Below, one piece after another: positions 29,408-37,837 of a stretch of DNA of 64,000 nucleotides (positions are counted from its first letter, which is position 1; each line of letters begins with the position of its first letter). The position numbers were made by a program, and so were the translations under genes. The stretch is taken from assembly GCA_028697885.1 (NCBI GenBank), contig JAQVER010000002.1, positions 1 to 64,000 on the forward strand, in the 5' to 3' direction. The notes under the pieces are model-generated. The model saw nothing but the letters and a program-made list of their open reading frames with translations. It made no database searches and was not told where the DNA came from. The stretch comes from Desulfocapsaceae bacterium. Lineage in GTDB: Bacteria; Desulfobacterota; Desulfobulbia; Desulfobulbales; Desulfocapsaceae.

Positions 29408-30073
29408 ATGGCCGCAAGGACGCGGGTTAAGATGTGTGGCATCACTAATCGTTACGATGCAGAAGAAGGGGTACGGGCCGGGGTCGACGCCTTGGGTTTT
29501 ATCTTTGTGGACGAGAGTCCGCGTCATATCTTGCCGGAAAATGCGCGGGAGATCATTGCTGATTTGCCGCCATTTGTTGATTGTGTTGGTGTCTTTGTCG
29601 ATCGTGCCCCTCAGGAAGTCGAAGAAATTATTGCCTATTGCGGCCTTTCTTATGCGCAGTTGCATGGCAGCGAAGAACCGAAGTATTGTGAGCGTCTGGC
29701 CCGTTCGGCAGCTCCCTGCAAGGTGATCAAGGCCTTCCGGGTCAGCGGGGAGACGCCAGCCGATCTCTGTACCCCGTATAACGAGATGGTGCAGGGTTTT
29801 TTGCTTGATACTTACAGTAAGGGGATAGCGGGAGGGACCGGTATGGTCTTTGACTGGCGGATCATTGGTAGGCTGCATCTGCAGTCGCCCCTGATTCTTG
29901 CCGGTGGCCTTGATCCTCAAAATGTGAGGGAGGCAATCAAGCTGGTGCATCCCTTTGGGGTTGATGTGAATTCAGGTGTGGAGCGAGCCCCAGGCATTAA
30001 AGATGTGGATAAATTGCACGCCTTCATGGAACAGGTACGACTGGCAGATCAGGGTAAGGCCCTGGAGGGCTGA
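29408..30073 (+). CDS. trpF: Phosphoribosylanthranilate isomerase
   Basis: Isomerises PRA to CdRP. The 221-residue protein begins with RVKMCGITNRYDA (catalytic Cys) and has ALGFIFVDESPRHI, CVGVFVDR, YAQLHGSEEP, LDTYSKGIAGGTG (catalytic Asp) and LILAGGLDPQNVREA ending in GVDVNSGVERAPG. GGAGGAAAC precedes the ATG. A 160-base gap separates it from trpC. It is the last trp gene here; trpB and trpA are not in the window and the next gene is on the other strand. Confidence 0.95.
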   Translation: MAARTRVKMCGITNRYDAEEGVRAGVDALGFIFVDESPRHILPENAREIIADLPPFVDCVGVFVDRAPQEVEEIIAYCGLSYAQLHGSEEPKYCERLARSAAPCKVIKAFRVSGETPADLCTPYNEMVQGFLLDTYSKGIAGGTGMVFDWRIIGRLHLQSPLILAGGLDPQNVREAIKLVHPFGVDVNSGVERAPGIKDVDKLHAFMEQVRLADQGKALEG

Positions 30074-30096
30074 TCTCTGATAATTCTGACGTCCTC

Positions 30097-30140
30097 ATTC
30101 TTTATCTGGTTCTCATGGGGCTGTGAACTGGATAAAGAAT
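30097..30140. terminator. Long hairpin between convergent trpF and cytochrome genes
   Basis: ATTCTTTATCTGGTTC at 30097-30112 pairs with GAACTGGATAAAGAAT at 30125-30140 over 16 bp with two G-T wobbles. Its position between convergent stops fits a bidirectional terminator. Confidence 0.65.
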
Positions 30141-30165
30141 AACGGTTCGTAATATCCTGAGTGCT

Positions 30166-31692
30166 TTAGTTCTCCTGTTGTTGTCCTTGCTGTTTCCTTT
30201 CAGTCGTTTCTTCCTTTTTTTCTTCCAATCGGTAGAAGTCATGCAGGCGTTGTCGGTAAAACATCCCCGCTGCTCCTGTAGTATGGGGCGTGTAGGGTTG
30301 TAATCCTTTGTCGGGCGATTGGGCTTGAATGGCATCAAAGCGCACCTTGTGTTCTTCGTCAAGCCATGACAGATGAAGATCCAACAACGGGCGCATGACC
30401 GATATCCTGCCGCTCGTGTCCCTGCCAAGCTGTACTGTTTCCCAGCGGCGCATGACATATCCTTGATGCCATATACCTTTTTTCTTTTCACCGTTTATCT
30501 TATCAACCATGATTGGTGCCATAGTGGGATAATCAGAGTTCAGATTATAGGTGAGAATCTTTTCCACCTCCCAACTGCCCTGAGTCGTCAGTCTCCAGAA
30601 GGCGTCATTTTCCCTGGTGTCATTGCGGAGCAGGTGAGTTCCAGTATCATTGAAGGCCCATTGGGCATGACATGCCTGACAAGTTATCTGATCTTTAGAA
30701 GCTGCATGGGCCGGATCACGCATGAGCGGGATTGCATGGCGCTTCTTGTCGCCCTTGGAAAAGAAAAAATATTTTTCTTCTTCCTCGGTCACATTGGCTG
30801 GCAGGGATTTCTCAAGGCTTTTCTGGAGATGGCAATCCTGACATTGTATACTCTTGGTTTGTCGACTGTTCATAAGCTCAGCGCCACCATGGCAGTCAAC
30901 ACAGATCAGACCCTTCTGCTGATGGATATCCGGGATTAATTGATGATATTCAACGCCATAGGGACGAGTGATCGGGTCCTTAGTGATGTACGGAGTCCGG
31001 TATTCCTCGTTAAAATCATGCTCAAAGCGGCCATGATAGTCTGCGCCGACCCAGTTCCCGTAATGACATTGCAGGCATTGCTTGTCACCTGGCGTTTTCA
31101 GAAATGTGTGAGAAGTGGGAGAACCGTTGGTGAAATCCATATGGCAGGCCGCGCATCCTGTGCCATGACCCACGAGAGGATAAGGATCGCCGCTGGAATA
31201 GGGGTGGCAGCGCAGGCAGCGTCGACGCAGTAGGTCATCTGCCAGTTGCAGAGCTGTCTTGGGTTCATCGGTAATGGGGATCTGGGTGAGGGTATCAAGT
31301 TCCTTCTGGGCGCCAAAGGCCTTGCGGACCAGATTAACCTCACGTTTCAAGGTGAAATGAATTGATTGTTGTGTCCCTGTCACTTGGTCAGGATGACATT
31401 TCCCGCAGCTCTGAACCATTGATGCCGGGTGAGCGGGTTGTGAAATGAGATCTGTATGGGCGTCTTTCTGGTCGTTACTGGACTCCTTGCCGGCATGGCA
31501 GGAGGAACAGGAAAAATTATGCGCCTTGTCCTGAACGACTTTGTGGCAGCGTCTACATCCATTTGGTTCAGTGTTGATAACGGACTGTGATTTTTCAGAA
31601 TCTCCTTTGTTAGCTTGTTCAGGTGGGGTGGTGGAATCTGAACAGCCTGTCAGGAAGAAAGAACAGGCAATGAAGAGTGACAGGTAAAACAT
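30166..31692 (-). CDS. Nine-heme c-type cytochrome lipoprotein
   Basis: The 508-residue protein has a lipoprotein signal (MFYLSLFIACSFFLTGC, lipobox LTGC) and nine CxxCH heme sites: CRRCH, CSSCH, CGKCH, CLRCH, CAACH, CLQCH, CVDCH, CQDCH and CQACH. The first eight lie in residues 45-280 and the ninth at about 335. The last ~170 residues have no heme site and may form a separate domain. It is probably anchored at the periplasmic face or outer membrane and relays electrons in anaerobic respiration; the partner is unknown. The tail is rich in Glu, Lys and Gln. No strong ribosome site precedes the ATG. It resembles cytochrome c554/NapC-unrelated multihaem proteins of sulfate and metal reducers. 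Confidence 0.85.
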   Translation of the reverse strand: MFYLSLFIACSFFLTGCSDSTTPPEQANKGDSEKSQSVINTEPNGCRRCHKVVQDKAHNFSCSSCHAGKESSNDQKDAHTDLISQPAHPASMVQSCGKCHPDQVTGTQQSIHFTLKREVNLVRKAFGAQKELDTLTQIPITDEPKTALQLADDLLRRRCLRCHPYSSGDPYPLVGHGTGCAACHMDFTNGSPTSHTFLKTPGDKQCLQCHYGNWVGADYHGRFEHDFNEEYRTPYITKDPITRPYGVEYHQLIPDIHQQKGLICVDCHGGAELMNSRQTKSIQCQDCHLQKSLEKSLPANVTEEEEKYFFFSKGDKKRHAIPLMRDPAHAASKDQITCQACHAQWAFNDTGTHLLRNDTRENDAFWRLTTQGSWEVEKILTYNLNSDYPTMAPIMVDKINGEKKKGIWHQGYVMRRWETVQLGRDTSGRISVMRPLLDLHLSWLDEEHKVRFDAIQAQSPDKGLQPYTPHTTGAAGMFYRQRLHDFYRLEEKKEETTERKQQGQQQEN

Positions 31693-31819
31693 AATGAGAG
31701 GAGTGGAACCCTATGGGCTCAAGTTAAATTATCAGTGAGTCTGTATTGATCGGATCTTGACACAGTACCATAAAATTGATAATTACTGGAACTACTTTTC
31801 TGGGGTCTCATCTGATCAA

Positions 31820-31895
<76 letters not shown>

Positions 31896-31903
31896 GTAAA
31901 ATT

Positions 31904-31937
31904 AAGGGTTTCAGGGTAATTCCTGAAACCCTTTTTT
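31904..31937 (+). terminator. Rho-independent terminator after tRNA-Thr
   Basis: AAGGGTTTCAGG (31904-31915) pairs perfectly with CCTGAAACCCTT (31922-31933) around a 6-base loop, followed by T residues to 31937. It may also end the integrase transcript from the other side. Confidence 0.92.
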
Positions 31938-31965
31938 GTTGCAAAAGGGACACCAAAGGGACACC

Positions 31966-32997
31966 TTATTTTCGGGACTTTCGGAGAGACGAAACCAGTG
32001 CAGCAGCGTCAACAATCCTGCTCATTTTTATTTTGGTGTAAATGGTGGTGGTCTTGATATCTTTATGGTGAAGGGACTCTTGCAGTAGGCGGAGATCTCC
32101 ACATGCTTCAAGGGTATCTGTGGCGTAAGCGTGGCGAAATTTGTGATGTGTCATTGTATAAGACAGTCCTGCCTTCCGGGAGGCTGTGGCAAGGGTTTTC
32201 TTTATGCTCAATACTGGCTTTCCTGTTTTTTTATTTTCAAAAACCCACCCTGTTTCTTTCTTTAAGGGAAACATCAATTCTCTAAATTCTTCCGGGATAG
32301 GAAGTGCTTGATTGTCGCCACCTTTCACGGTTACCGTTATTGTTCCTCGTTCCCAATTAATATTTTCCCATCGTATTTGATTGGCTGTTCCAATTCTGGC
32401 CCCAGTATTCCACATGAGATAAATTAATGCGCGTGTAAGGGGGTCAGTAATATATGCCAGGATGGCATCAACGTCTGTTGATATTGGTGCCATCGGTATT
32501 GGCCTGTGATATTTAGGGGTCTGAGGTTTAAAAGACAATGGGTCAGCATAATTGTTTTCTACCATCCAAGATATGAGTCCTTGCAGATAGTGGATATCTT
32601 TCTGATTAGCTCGTTTCTTGTCGGGGCGCATGGCGACAAAATCAGTGATGTGTGATGGTTTTATCTGGCCAGTTGTCATCTTACCGAATATTTGCATGAG
32701 GCGCGGCATTGACATTTTTACATCGATATGTGTTTTTTTTGCCCTATTTAAACCATGCCAACGTAAATACTCAGGAAGAGCGGCCTCAAGAGTGAGTGAT
32801 GTTACTTTAACCGTACTTCGTGATTTTCTGTCGAGCCCGGCAGCATGAAGAATGGCCTGTTCAAAAGTTTCAGCCTGCTCCCTCGTTCCTTCAAAATTTT
32901 TAGTTCTCTTTCCACCCTTCTTCCCATCCGGTCTCCATATTATTTTCCAAACAGCTTGTCCAGGTGTCTCTGAATGTCTGATAAATTCAATACTCAT
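31966..32997 (-). CDS. int: Tyrosine site-specific integrase of the tRNA-Thr element
   Basis: The 343-residue protein has an N-terminal arm-binding region, a SAM-like core-binding domain (about 60-160) and a catalytic domain with the first Arg in TGARIGTANQIRW, the H-x-x-R box HHKFRHAYATDTLE, and LQESLHHKDIKTTTIYTKI with the conserved His and nucleophile Tyr. All catalytic residues are present, so it may be active. It ends 70 bases from the tRNA-Thr 3' end and points toward it, the typical setting of tRNA-targeting islands. Confidence 0.93.
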   Translation of the reverse strand: MSIEFIRHSETPGQAVWKIIWRPDGKKGGKRTKNFEGTREQAETFEQAILHAAGLDRKSRSTVKVTSLTLEAALPEYLRWHGLNRAKKTHIDVKMSMPRLMQIFGKMTTGQIKPSHITDFVAMRPDKKRANQKDIHYLQGLISWMVENNYADPLSFKPQTPKYHRPIPMAPISTDVDAILAYITDPLTRALIYLMWNTGARIGTANQIRWENINWERGTITVTVKGGDNQALPIPEEFRELMFPLKKETGWVFENKKTGKPVLSIKKTLATASRKAGLSYTMTHHKFRHAYATDTLEACGDLRLLQESLHHKDIKTTTIYTKIKMSRIVDAAALVSSLRKSRK

Positions 32998-33013
32998 GGC
33001 CTTGTCCTCCTAC

Positions 33014-34177
33014 TTATAATAAAATATTCCACCGTGATTTTAAAAAGCTGCGTTCCTCTTCGGTCAAGGCAAAAGAAATAATCCCGGCGCTACTTTTATC
33101 ATCGGCAATGATAGGGCGAAAAACCAGCCAGATTTTTCTTCCATCGTTCATAGATATTACCTGCTCACCAGCAATACCTTCCTCTCTTGTTTTCCGTATG
33201 GTATTGTACACCCCTTCAATAGACGCTTTCGATGTCAGTATAGCTAAAAACTGATCTATGGTTTTTGTTTCACTTTCCGCTAAACCAAACAGTTTCAAGA
33301 AACACTCTGTTTGATATATGATGTTTCCCTGTTCGTCGCTGCAGCAGGCAGGGAATGGGGATATCAATGACGGTATCGTTGAAACGCGCCTCTTTGCATC
33401 GGCAAATTCTTTTTGCATGCTTCCGCAGTCATCAGCACGAGTCATTATGACGATCTGGTAACTATCATCACCGATTCTGATTACCTGCGAGTCAATCATG
33501 TAAAACAACTGGCCAATTTGCATATTGAAACTGACCGGTATTTTAAATTCTTGGGTCTCTTTAATCTTACAACCTTTGCACAATGTTAATTCAGATGCGG
33601 AGACGCATGTTTCACAAAGAATTTTTCCTATTGTTGACCCAGAGCAAACCATACGATGTGCTTGGTTTTGAAAAACTACTACTCCCTTGGTGTCAAGAAT
33701 TGATATAGCTGGCGGAAGGTATTCGAAAACATCCATCCAAAACCGTAGTCTTTCTTTTGTTGACGCCGCCTCTTTGGCAAACTCAATCACTTCCGACACA
33801 ATATCATGGTGGCCCTTGTCTTCTTCCTTGAAAGGCAGCGCCATGGATGCTTTATTATCCTCTTTATCCTCTTTATCCTCTTTATCCTCTTTATCCTCTT
33901 TATCCTCTTTATCCTCTTCCCCTTCGTTAAAAACCTCTTTTCCTTTGTTAAGGAAGTCAAGCAGGGAATCATAACCGCAAGCCGCTGCTATTTCTCCTTG
34001 CTTGTCAGTTCCAGCCCTGTGTTTCTTTCCTTCCTTAGATACCCTCTCTCTGACTATTGCGTTTAGGGTTTGATACGCCACCCCCACTTGATCGGCAATT
34101 TCTCTTTGGGTGAGCTTGGTTGTCTGAAGAATGTGGTGCAAAGCTGCCAGGAAATAATCATACGTGTCAACGCTCAT
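33014..34177 (-). CDS. HTH-PAS regulator, repressor-like, of the element
   Basis: The 387-residue protein starts with a lambda-repressor-like HTH (ILQTTKLTQREIADQVGVAYQTLNAIVRERV), then a low-complexity linker of repeated Lys-Glu-Asp, then a PAS domain (about 150-265; LPPAISILDTKGVVVFQNQAH, with CETC and CKGC cysteine pairs) and a second PAS-like domain (about 275-385). A strong AAGGAGG precedes the ATG. It is transcribed divergently from the AlpA-like/primase operon and lies just upstream of the integrase on the same strand, the place of the master repressor in phage-like elements. PAS domains are unusual there and suggest a small-molecule, redox or ligand signal rather than RecA-driven cleavage. 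Confidence 0.8.
   Translation of the reverse strand: MSVDTYDYFLAALHHILQTTKLTQREIADQVGVAYQTLNAIVRERVSKEGKKHRAGTDKQGEIAAACGYDSLLDFLNKGKEVFNEGEEDKEDKEDKEDKEDKEDKEDNKASMALPFKEEDKGHHDIVSEVIEFAKEAASTKERLRFWMDVFEYLPPAISILDTKGVVVFQNQAHRMVCSGSTIGKILCETCVSASELTLCKGCKIKETQEFKIPVSFNMQIGQLFYMIDSQVIRIGDDSYQIVIMTRADDCGSMQKEFADAKRRVSTIPSLISPFPACCSDEQGNIIYQTECFLKLFGLAESETKTIDQFLAILTSKASIEGVYNTIRKTREEGIAGEQVISMNDGRKIWLVFRPIIADDKSSAGIISFALTEEERSFLKSRWNILL
33861..33914. repeat. Six exact tandem copies of a 9-bp unit inside the HTH-PAS gene
   Basis: The unit TCTTTATCC (plus strand) repeats six times without error, coding for repeated Lys-Glu-Asp in the linker between HTH and PAS. The unit length is a multiple of three, so copy-number change alters linker length without a frameshift. 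Confidence 0.97.
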
Positions 34178-34440
34178 AAATCCTCCTTGATTTTAAATAA
34201 AATATAAGTGAACGGCAGAAAATAAACTGCCATCTCATTTTTATACAGATATAATCTTTATTTTACAAAAAAAATTTATAGCATCCTGACCGTTGTCTGG
34301 CAAGGGTTTTTGTATATTTGTGAATATATAATATTTATTTCTGTATAATAAGTAAAAAAATACCATTTACATGATAAGAATAAAGTCTATAATGTTGTTC
34401 TATAAGTTTAGCAGGCATTAAATATTTACTTTTATCTAAT
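34178..34440. promoter_or_regulatory. AT-rich divergent control region of the element
   Basis: This gap separates the repressor-like gene from the AlpA-like operon. It is very AT-rich and contains a TATAAT at 34344-34349 on the plus strand and other -10-like boxes. It should hold both promoters and the operators; no clear operator palindrome was recognised. Confidence 0.45.
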
Positions 34441-34833
34441 ATGGAAACTTGTTGTTTGTTAATCAGAGAGAAATGGCAATTTTGCTGGAATGTACTTATC
34501 ACCCCTAAGTCTATGGCAAGTATCGACTCAGCGGGAATTGGTCCGAAAGGCAGGATCTCTGTTGGACGTAAGGTGGCCTACCCCGTGGCTTCGCTTATAA
34601 CATGGCTTGAATTGCGTTCCAAGCAGGCACCGGGGGCGTGTATGACCGCTCACAATAAAATGGCTTCCGCTGAACAGATCGTCCGCTTGGGAGTCGCCAA
34701 CATTATACAAAATTATCACAACAATTTTCTGCATAAACTTCAAAGGTTACACGCGATTTCTTTTTTGCCCTTTATTGTTTCAGGTGTGGCCTGGCTTATT
34801 ATAATCCTTGTTTGTTTGAGAATGACGATATGA
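34441..34833 (+). CDS. Small AlpA/excisionase-like DNA-binding protein with C-terminal hydrophobic tail
   Basis: The 130-residue frame contains a winged-helix-type stretch GIGPKGRISVGRKVAYPVASLITWLELRSK that resembles AlpA/excisionase-like regulators (GP..-IG.-V.Y....-WL pattern). The C-terminus is hydrophobic (FLPFIVSGVAWLIIILVCL) and may be a membrane segment, which is odd for such proteins. The start is uncertain: neither ATG 34441 nor the in-frame ATG 34513 has a good ribosome site. It is the first gene rightward from the divergent control region and overlaps the next gene by ATGA. Confidence 0.55.
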   Translation: METCCLLIREKWQFCWNVLITPKSMASIDSAGIGPKGRISVGRKVAYPVASLITWLELRSKQAPGACMTAHNKMASAEQIVRLGVANIIQNYHNNFLHKLQRLHAISFLPFIVSGVAWLIIILVCLRMTI

Positions 34834-35036
34834 CGACCGCTAAAAATACATCCAATACCCTTGAAAACAAGCCCGCACAAGGAAAGGCCCGTCTTGTCAT
34901 GGTTATTGAGCATGATCCCGGCCAGAAAGTTGAGGAGACAGCACTCATTCGTGTAACGAGAGAACGTGGCCACCAGATTATCTGTATTAAGATGAGCGAC
35001 GATAATAGCACTATGAAAGAAAATCAGAATGATTGA
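34830..35036 (+). CDS. Small hypothetical protein of the element
   Basis: A 68-residue polar protein I do not recognise. It begins in the ATGA overlap with the AlpA-like gene and overlaps the primase-helicase start by 8 bases, so it is translated as part of a tightly packed operon. It contains a short hydrophobic strand (KARLVMVIEHDPG) and a basic/acidic C-terminal half. Confidence 0.5.
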   Translation: MTTAKNTSNTLENKPAQGKARLVMVIEHDPGQKVEETALIRVTRERGHQIICIKMSDDNSTMKENQND

Positions 35037-37098
35037 TCTCGGGCAAGCACCTCCACAACAGGAGGAACGATATCATATACCTGACACGCCGACCGATTCG
35101 GTTGAGGCGTTCCGTAATATCCTGGCTGATCATGGTATATGCCCGGACTGCATTGATACCTCTGGCAAGCTGGTACGGGTGGATATCGATAGGGGTGATA
35201 AGGCCGGATGGTATGTTTTTTTCCTGGGTGACGTGTCTGCTGGCTCGTTTGGCAACTGGCGAACAGGGCTTAAAGAAAAATGGTGCAGCGTTGATCGTAA
35301 GGAAATGTCGGACGCTGAAAGCGAAAGGTATGCCCAGATTGTCGCGGAGGCCAAACGTCAACGGGAAGCACTGAAAGCCGAGCTGCAGGGCGCGGCCAAG
35401 GTGAAGGCAAATGAAATATGGAATCAGGCGCAAGACACCATTGCCCATGCCTATCTATCAAGAAAATTTGTTCAGGCCCATGGATTGAAACAGTCGCGCG
35501 GCGATTTGATTGTACCGCTGCGGGATGAAAAAGGCGAGATTCATAACCTGCAGTTTATCAAACCGACCGGAGAAAAGAAGTTTCTCTTTGGTGGCCGGGT
35601 AGAGGGATTGTCTCACACGATTAAAGGGAATAGTGAACTTGCAATCTGTGAAGGCTACGCGACCGGGGCCACGATCCGTCAAGCGACAGGGGCTACAATA
35701 ATTTGCGCTTTTAACCGGGTGAATTTGCTCCCTGTGGCAAAGATTGTTCGTGATAATAGTCCTGATGCCAGTATCACACTTTGCGCCGATAATGACCGTT
35801 TTACCGCTGGCAATCCGGGTTTATCTGATGCCACCAAAGCGGCAAAAGCGATAAAGGCCAGGGTTATTTACCCGGTCTTTGACGAGCTGCCCGGTGGTGA
35901 TGATCCAGAGAAGAAATTGACCGACTTCAACGATCTGGCCGCGCTTGGTGGTTTTGATCTGGTGAAGAAGCAAGCAATGATTGACGACCGGCCACAATGG
36001 CAGAAAGGAAGGTTGCCGCCGCTGACCATGGAAGGAACGCGGGTGGCTGGAAGACTCTTGGCCCGTCCGGCACCGCTGGAATTTCTATTCAAGTTCAACG
36101 ATCAAGGCTTGATCCCTCGTGGTGTGGTCGGGGTAATAGCGGCAACCGGTGGAACGGGCAAGACTTTCTTTCTACTCTCGCTGGCCATGGCTGGCGCTGG
36201 CGGTGGCAACTTCGGGCCGATCCATGCGCCAAGGCCATTAAAGACGCTGGTACTTGTGGGCGAGGATACCCAGGACGAGCTTGAACGCAGGTTGTGGGAT
36301 ATCGGTAGAGGCAAGTTTCCTGAAATGCTTCACGCGGCTTCTGTGTATGGCGAGGTCGGGCCATTGATGCGGCTGGAAGGATCGAATCCAACATTGGCAG
36401 ATGCGTGGTATTGGCTGGATAAAACATTATCAAATTACGATAATCTGGACTTGCTTATCATTGATCCCAAGAGCCGGTTTTATGGCCTGGACGAGAACAA
36501 CAATGACCATGCAACTCAATGGATTCAGTCGCTTGAGATATTGGCGAAGAAGCATGATATCACCATTCTGTTTTCCAGTCATACGGGCAAGCAAAGTTCC
36601 GGTGAGATCAATCAAAATATGATCCGGGGTGGTTCTGCCATTGTTGATGGTTGTCGGTGGCAAGCCGGAATGATCAGAATGGATCAGGCCACGGCAGACA
36701 GGCTGGGAATAGAAAACGCTCGGGATTATGTCATGTTCGATGCGCCCAAGAGCAACTATTCACCAGATTTGCCAAGTGTGATGTATTTCAAGCGATCAGA
36801 AAGCGGGGTGTTGGAATATTGTGAGCCCGGCAACGAGATTCGTGAAGAAATGGCCGATGCGTTGCTGGAAATCCTGACAAAAGACACCATAAGATACTCG
36901 AAGAGAGATCTGGAAAAGGAGAAAGTTGGAGTGGAAGTTGCCAGAAATATGAAAGAGATCTTCCCCGGGTTTAGGAGAAATGACGACATGGGAAGGACAA
37001 TTGACCAACTTATCAAGGATGGAAAATTGTTTGAGGAAAAGGTCAAAACAAAAGGAGTAGATAAACCAAAAACAGTGTTAATACCCCAGCCATTTTAA
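35029..37098 (+). CDS. Primase-helicase (TOPRIM plus RepA-like AAA ATPase)
   Basis: The 689-residue protein should start replication of the element. Residues ~150-300 form a TOPRIM-like primase region (ELAICEGYATGATIRQATG, ITLCADNDRF, LTDFNDLA). Residues ~330-580 form a RepA/RecA-type helicase with Walker A AATGGTGKTFFLLSL, LVGEDTQDELERRLW, Walker B LLIIDPKSRFYG and FSSHTGKQSSGE. The C-terminus (580-689) looks like a winged-helix DNA-binding tail. The same primase-RepA layout is found in satellites and phage-like plasmids. The iteron-like repeats directly downstream support an origin there. Confidence 0.86.
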   Translation: MIDLGQAPPQQEERYHIPDTPTDSVEAFRNILADHGICPDCIDTSGKLVRVDIDRGDKAGWYVFFLGDVSAGSFGNWRTGLKEKWCSVDRKEMSDAESERYAQIVAEAKRQREALKAELQGAAKVKANEIWNQAQDTIAHAYLSRKFVQAHGLKQSRGDLIVPLRDEKGEIHNLQFIKPTGEKKFLFGGRVEGLSHTIKGNSELAICEGYATGATIRQATGATIICAFNRVNLLPVAKIVRDNSPDASITLCADNDRFTAGNPGLSDATKAAKAIKARVIYPVFDELPGGDDPEKKLTDFNDLAALGGFDLVKKQAMIDDRPQWQKGRLPPLTMEGTRVAGRLLARPAPLEFLFKFNDQGLIPRGVVGVIAATGGTGKTFFLLSLAMAGAGGGNFGPIHAPRPLKTLVLVGEDTQDELERRLWDIGRGKFPEMLHAASVYGEVGPLMRLEGSNPTLADAWYWLDKTLSNYDNLDLLIIDPKSRFYGLDENNNDHATQWIQSLEILAKKHDITILFSSHTGKQSSGEINQNMIRGGSAIVDGCRWQAGMIRMDQATADRLGIENARDYVMFDAPKSNYSPDLPSVMYFKRSESGVLEYCEPGNEIREEMADALLEILTKDTIRYSKRDLEKEKVGVEVARNMKEIFPGFRRNDDMGRTIDQLIKDGKLFEEKVKTKGVDKPKTVLIPQPF

Positions 37099-37114
37099 CG
37101 AATGAATACACAAA

Positions 37115-37320
37115 AAATAAGAAACCGGAGAAACCGGAAAAATGACGGTGCCGTTTTCTTAATTTTTATAAAATCAATTAGTTATGTGTGTGAAAAGAAA
37201 CCGGCATTGTCGTTTTCTAATAAGTAAAAACACTGTTTCTTTTTATTCGCTAAATCAATGAATTAAGTAACAGGAGAAACCGCCTTATAAATAAATATAT
37301 AAATGTGCCGTTTACTGCGG
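37115..37320. other. Iteron-like repeats, candidate replication origin of the element
   Basis: GAAACCGG occurs at 37121-37128, 37130-37137 and 37197-37204, with GAAACCG at 37276-37282. Reverse-orientation relatives occur at 37149-37160 (TGCCGTTTTCTT), 37208-37220 (TTGTCGTTTTCTAA) and 37305-37317 (GTGCCGTTTACTG). Between and after them lie AT-rich tracts (37161-37190, 37285-37304). Repeats flanking AT-rich DNA right after a primase-helicase gene fit an origin. No gene is seen in 37099-37401. Confidence 0.55.
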
Positions 37321-37401
37321 CCACATTATATTTCTTTTAATAATTGTCGTGGTGAGGGTGGCTATCACACAATGAAAAACTAGGAAGGGAAAAAACGAAA
37401 A

Positions 37402-37716
37402 GTGAAGAAGAGAAGAGACACCGTTAAGATTAAAATCGAAAGATTGTATCCACTGGTGAACGGATGGATGAATTTCAAAGTCGTTCCAATTTTCAAAGAG
37501 GAACCAGGATACAGAAGATATAAAACACCATCTGGAGCATTTGTGATGGTGAGCAAAAAAAAGAGAGAATATCGTTTGGCGTACAATGGTGATCGGTTTT
37601 TGGAAGGTACTGAATTGAACTCTTTTGAAAGGGATTTTCCCCATAAAAAATATTATGAGTTTGGGAAAATGAAAAAATGTTACGAAGCCTACATGGCGAT
37701 AGATCCAGATGAATAA
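37402..37716 (+). CDS. Hypothetical protein of the element
   Basis: A 104-residue, strongly basic, Tyr/Phe-rich protein beginning at GTG 37402 (MKKRRDTVKIKIERLYPL), with AGGAAGGG about 14 bases upstream. I do not recognise the family. It lies between the candidate origin and the terminase gene; a DNA- or RNA-binding role is possible from its charge only. Confidence 0.5.
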   Translation: MKKRRDTVKIKIERLYPLVNGWMNFKVVPIFKEEPGYRRYKTPSGAFVMVSKKKREYRLAYNGDRFLEGTELNSFERDFPHKKYYEFGKMKKCYEAYMAIDPDE

Positions 37717-37837
37717 ATCTAAAAACATTTCCCTGGAGAAGAAAAACAAAACCAATAAGTCCCGGTTAATGAGTAAACTTCATTTGAAGGTTCATGACGA
37801 TAAGCCTCACGAGGAACTAAAGAGGAGGGTGATATGA
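37709..37837 (+). CDS. Very small basic protein, coupled to terminase small subunit
   Basis: A 42-codon frame starts inside the end of the preceding gene (8-base overlap) and ends in an ATGA overlap with the terminase start. The product is rich in Lys and His (MNKSKNISLEKKNKTNKSRL at the N-terminus). The double coupling suggests that it is translated, if only to deliver ribosomes to the terminase start, which also has AGGAGGGTGAT inside this frame. No family is recognised. Confidence 0.35.
   Translation: MNKSKNISLEKKNKTNKSRLMSKLHLKVHDDKPHEELKRRVI

Noticed and set aside
33861-33914. CRISPR-like array
   Set aside because: The units are contiguous 9-mers with no spacers and lie inside a coding frame.
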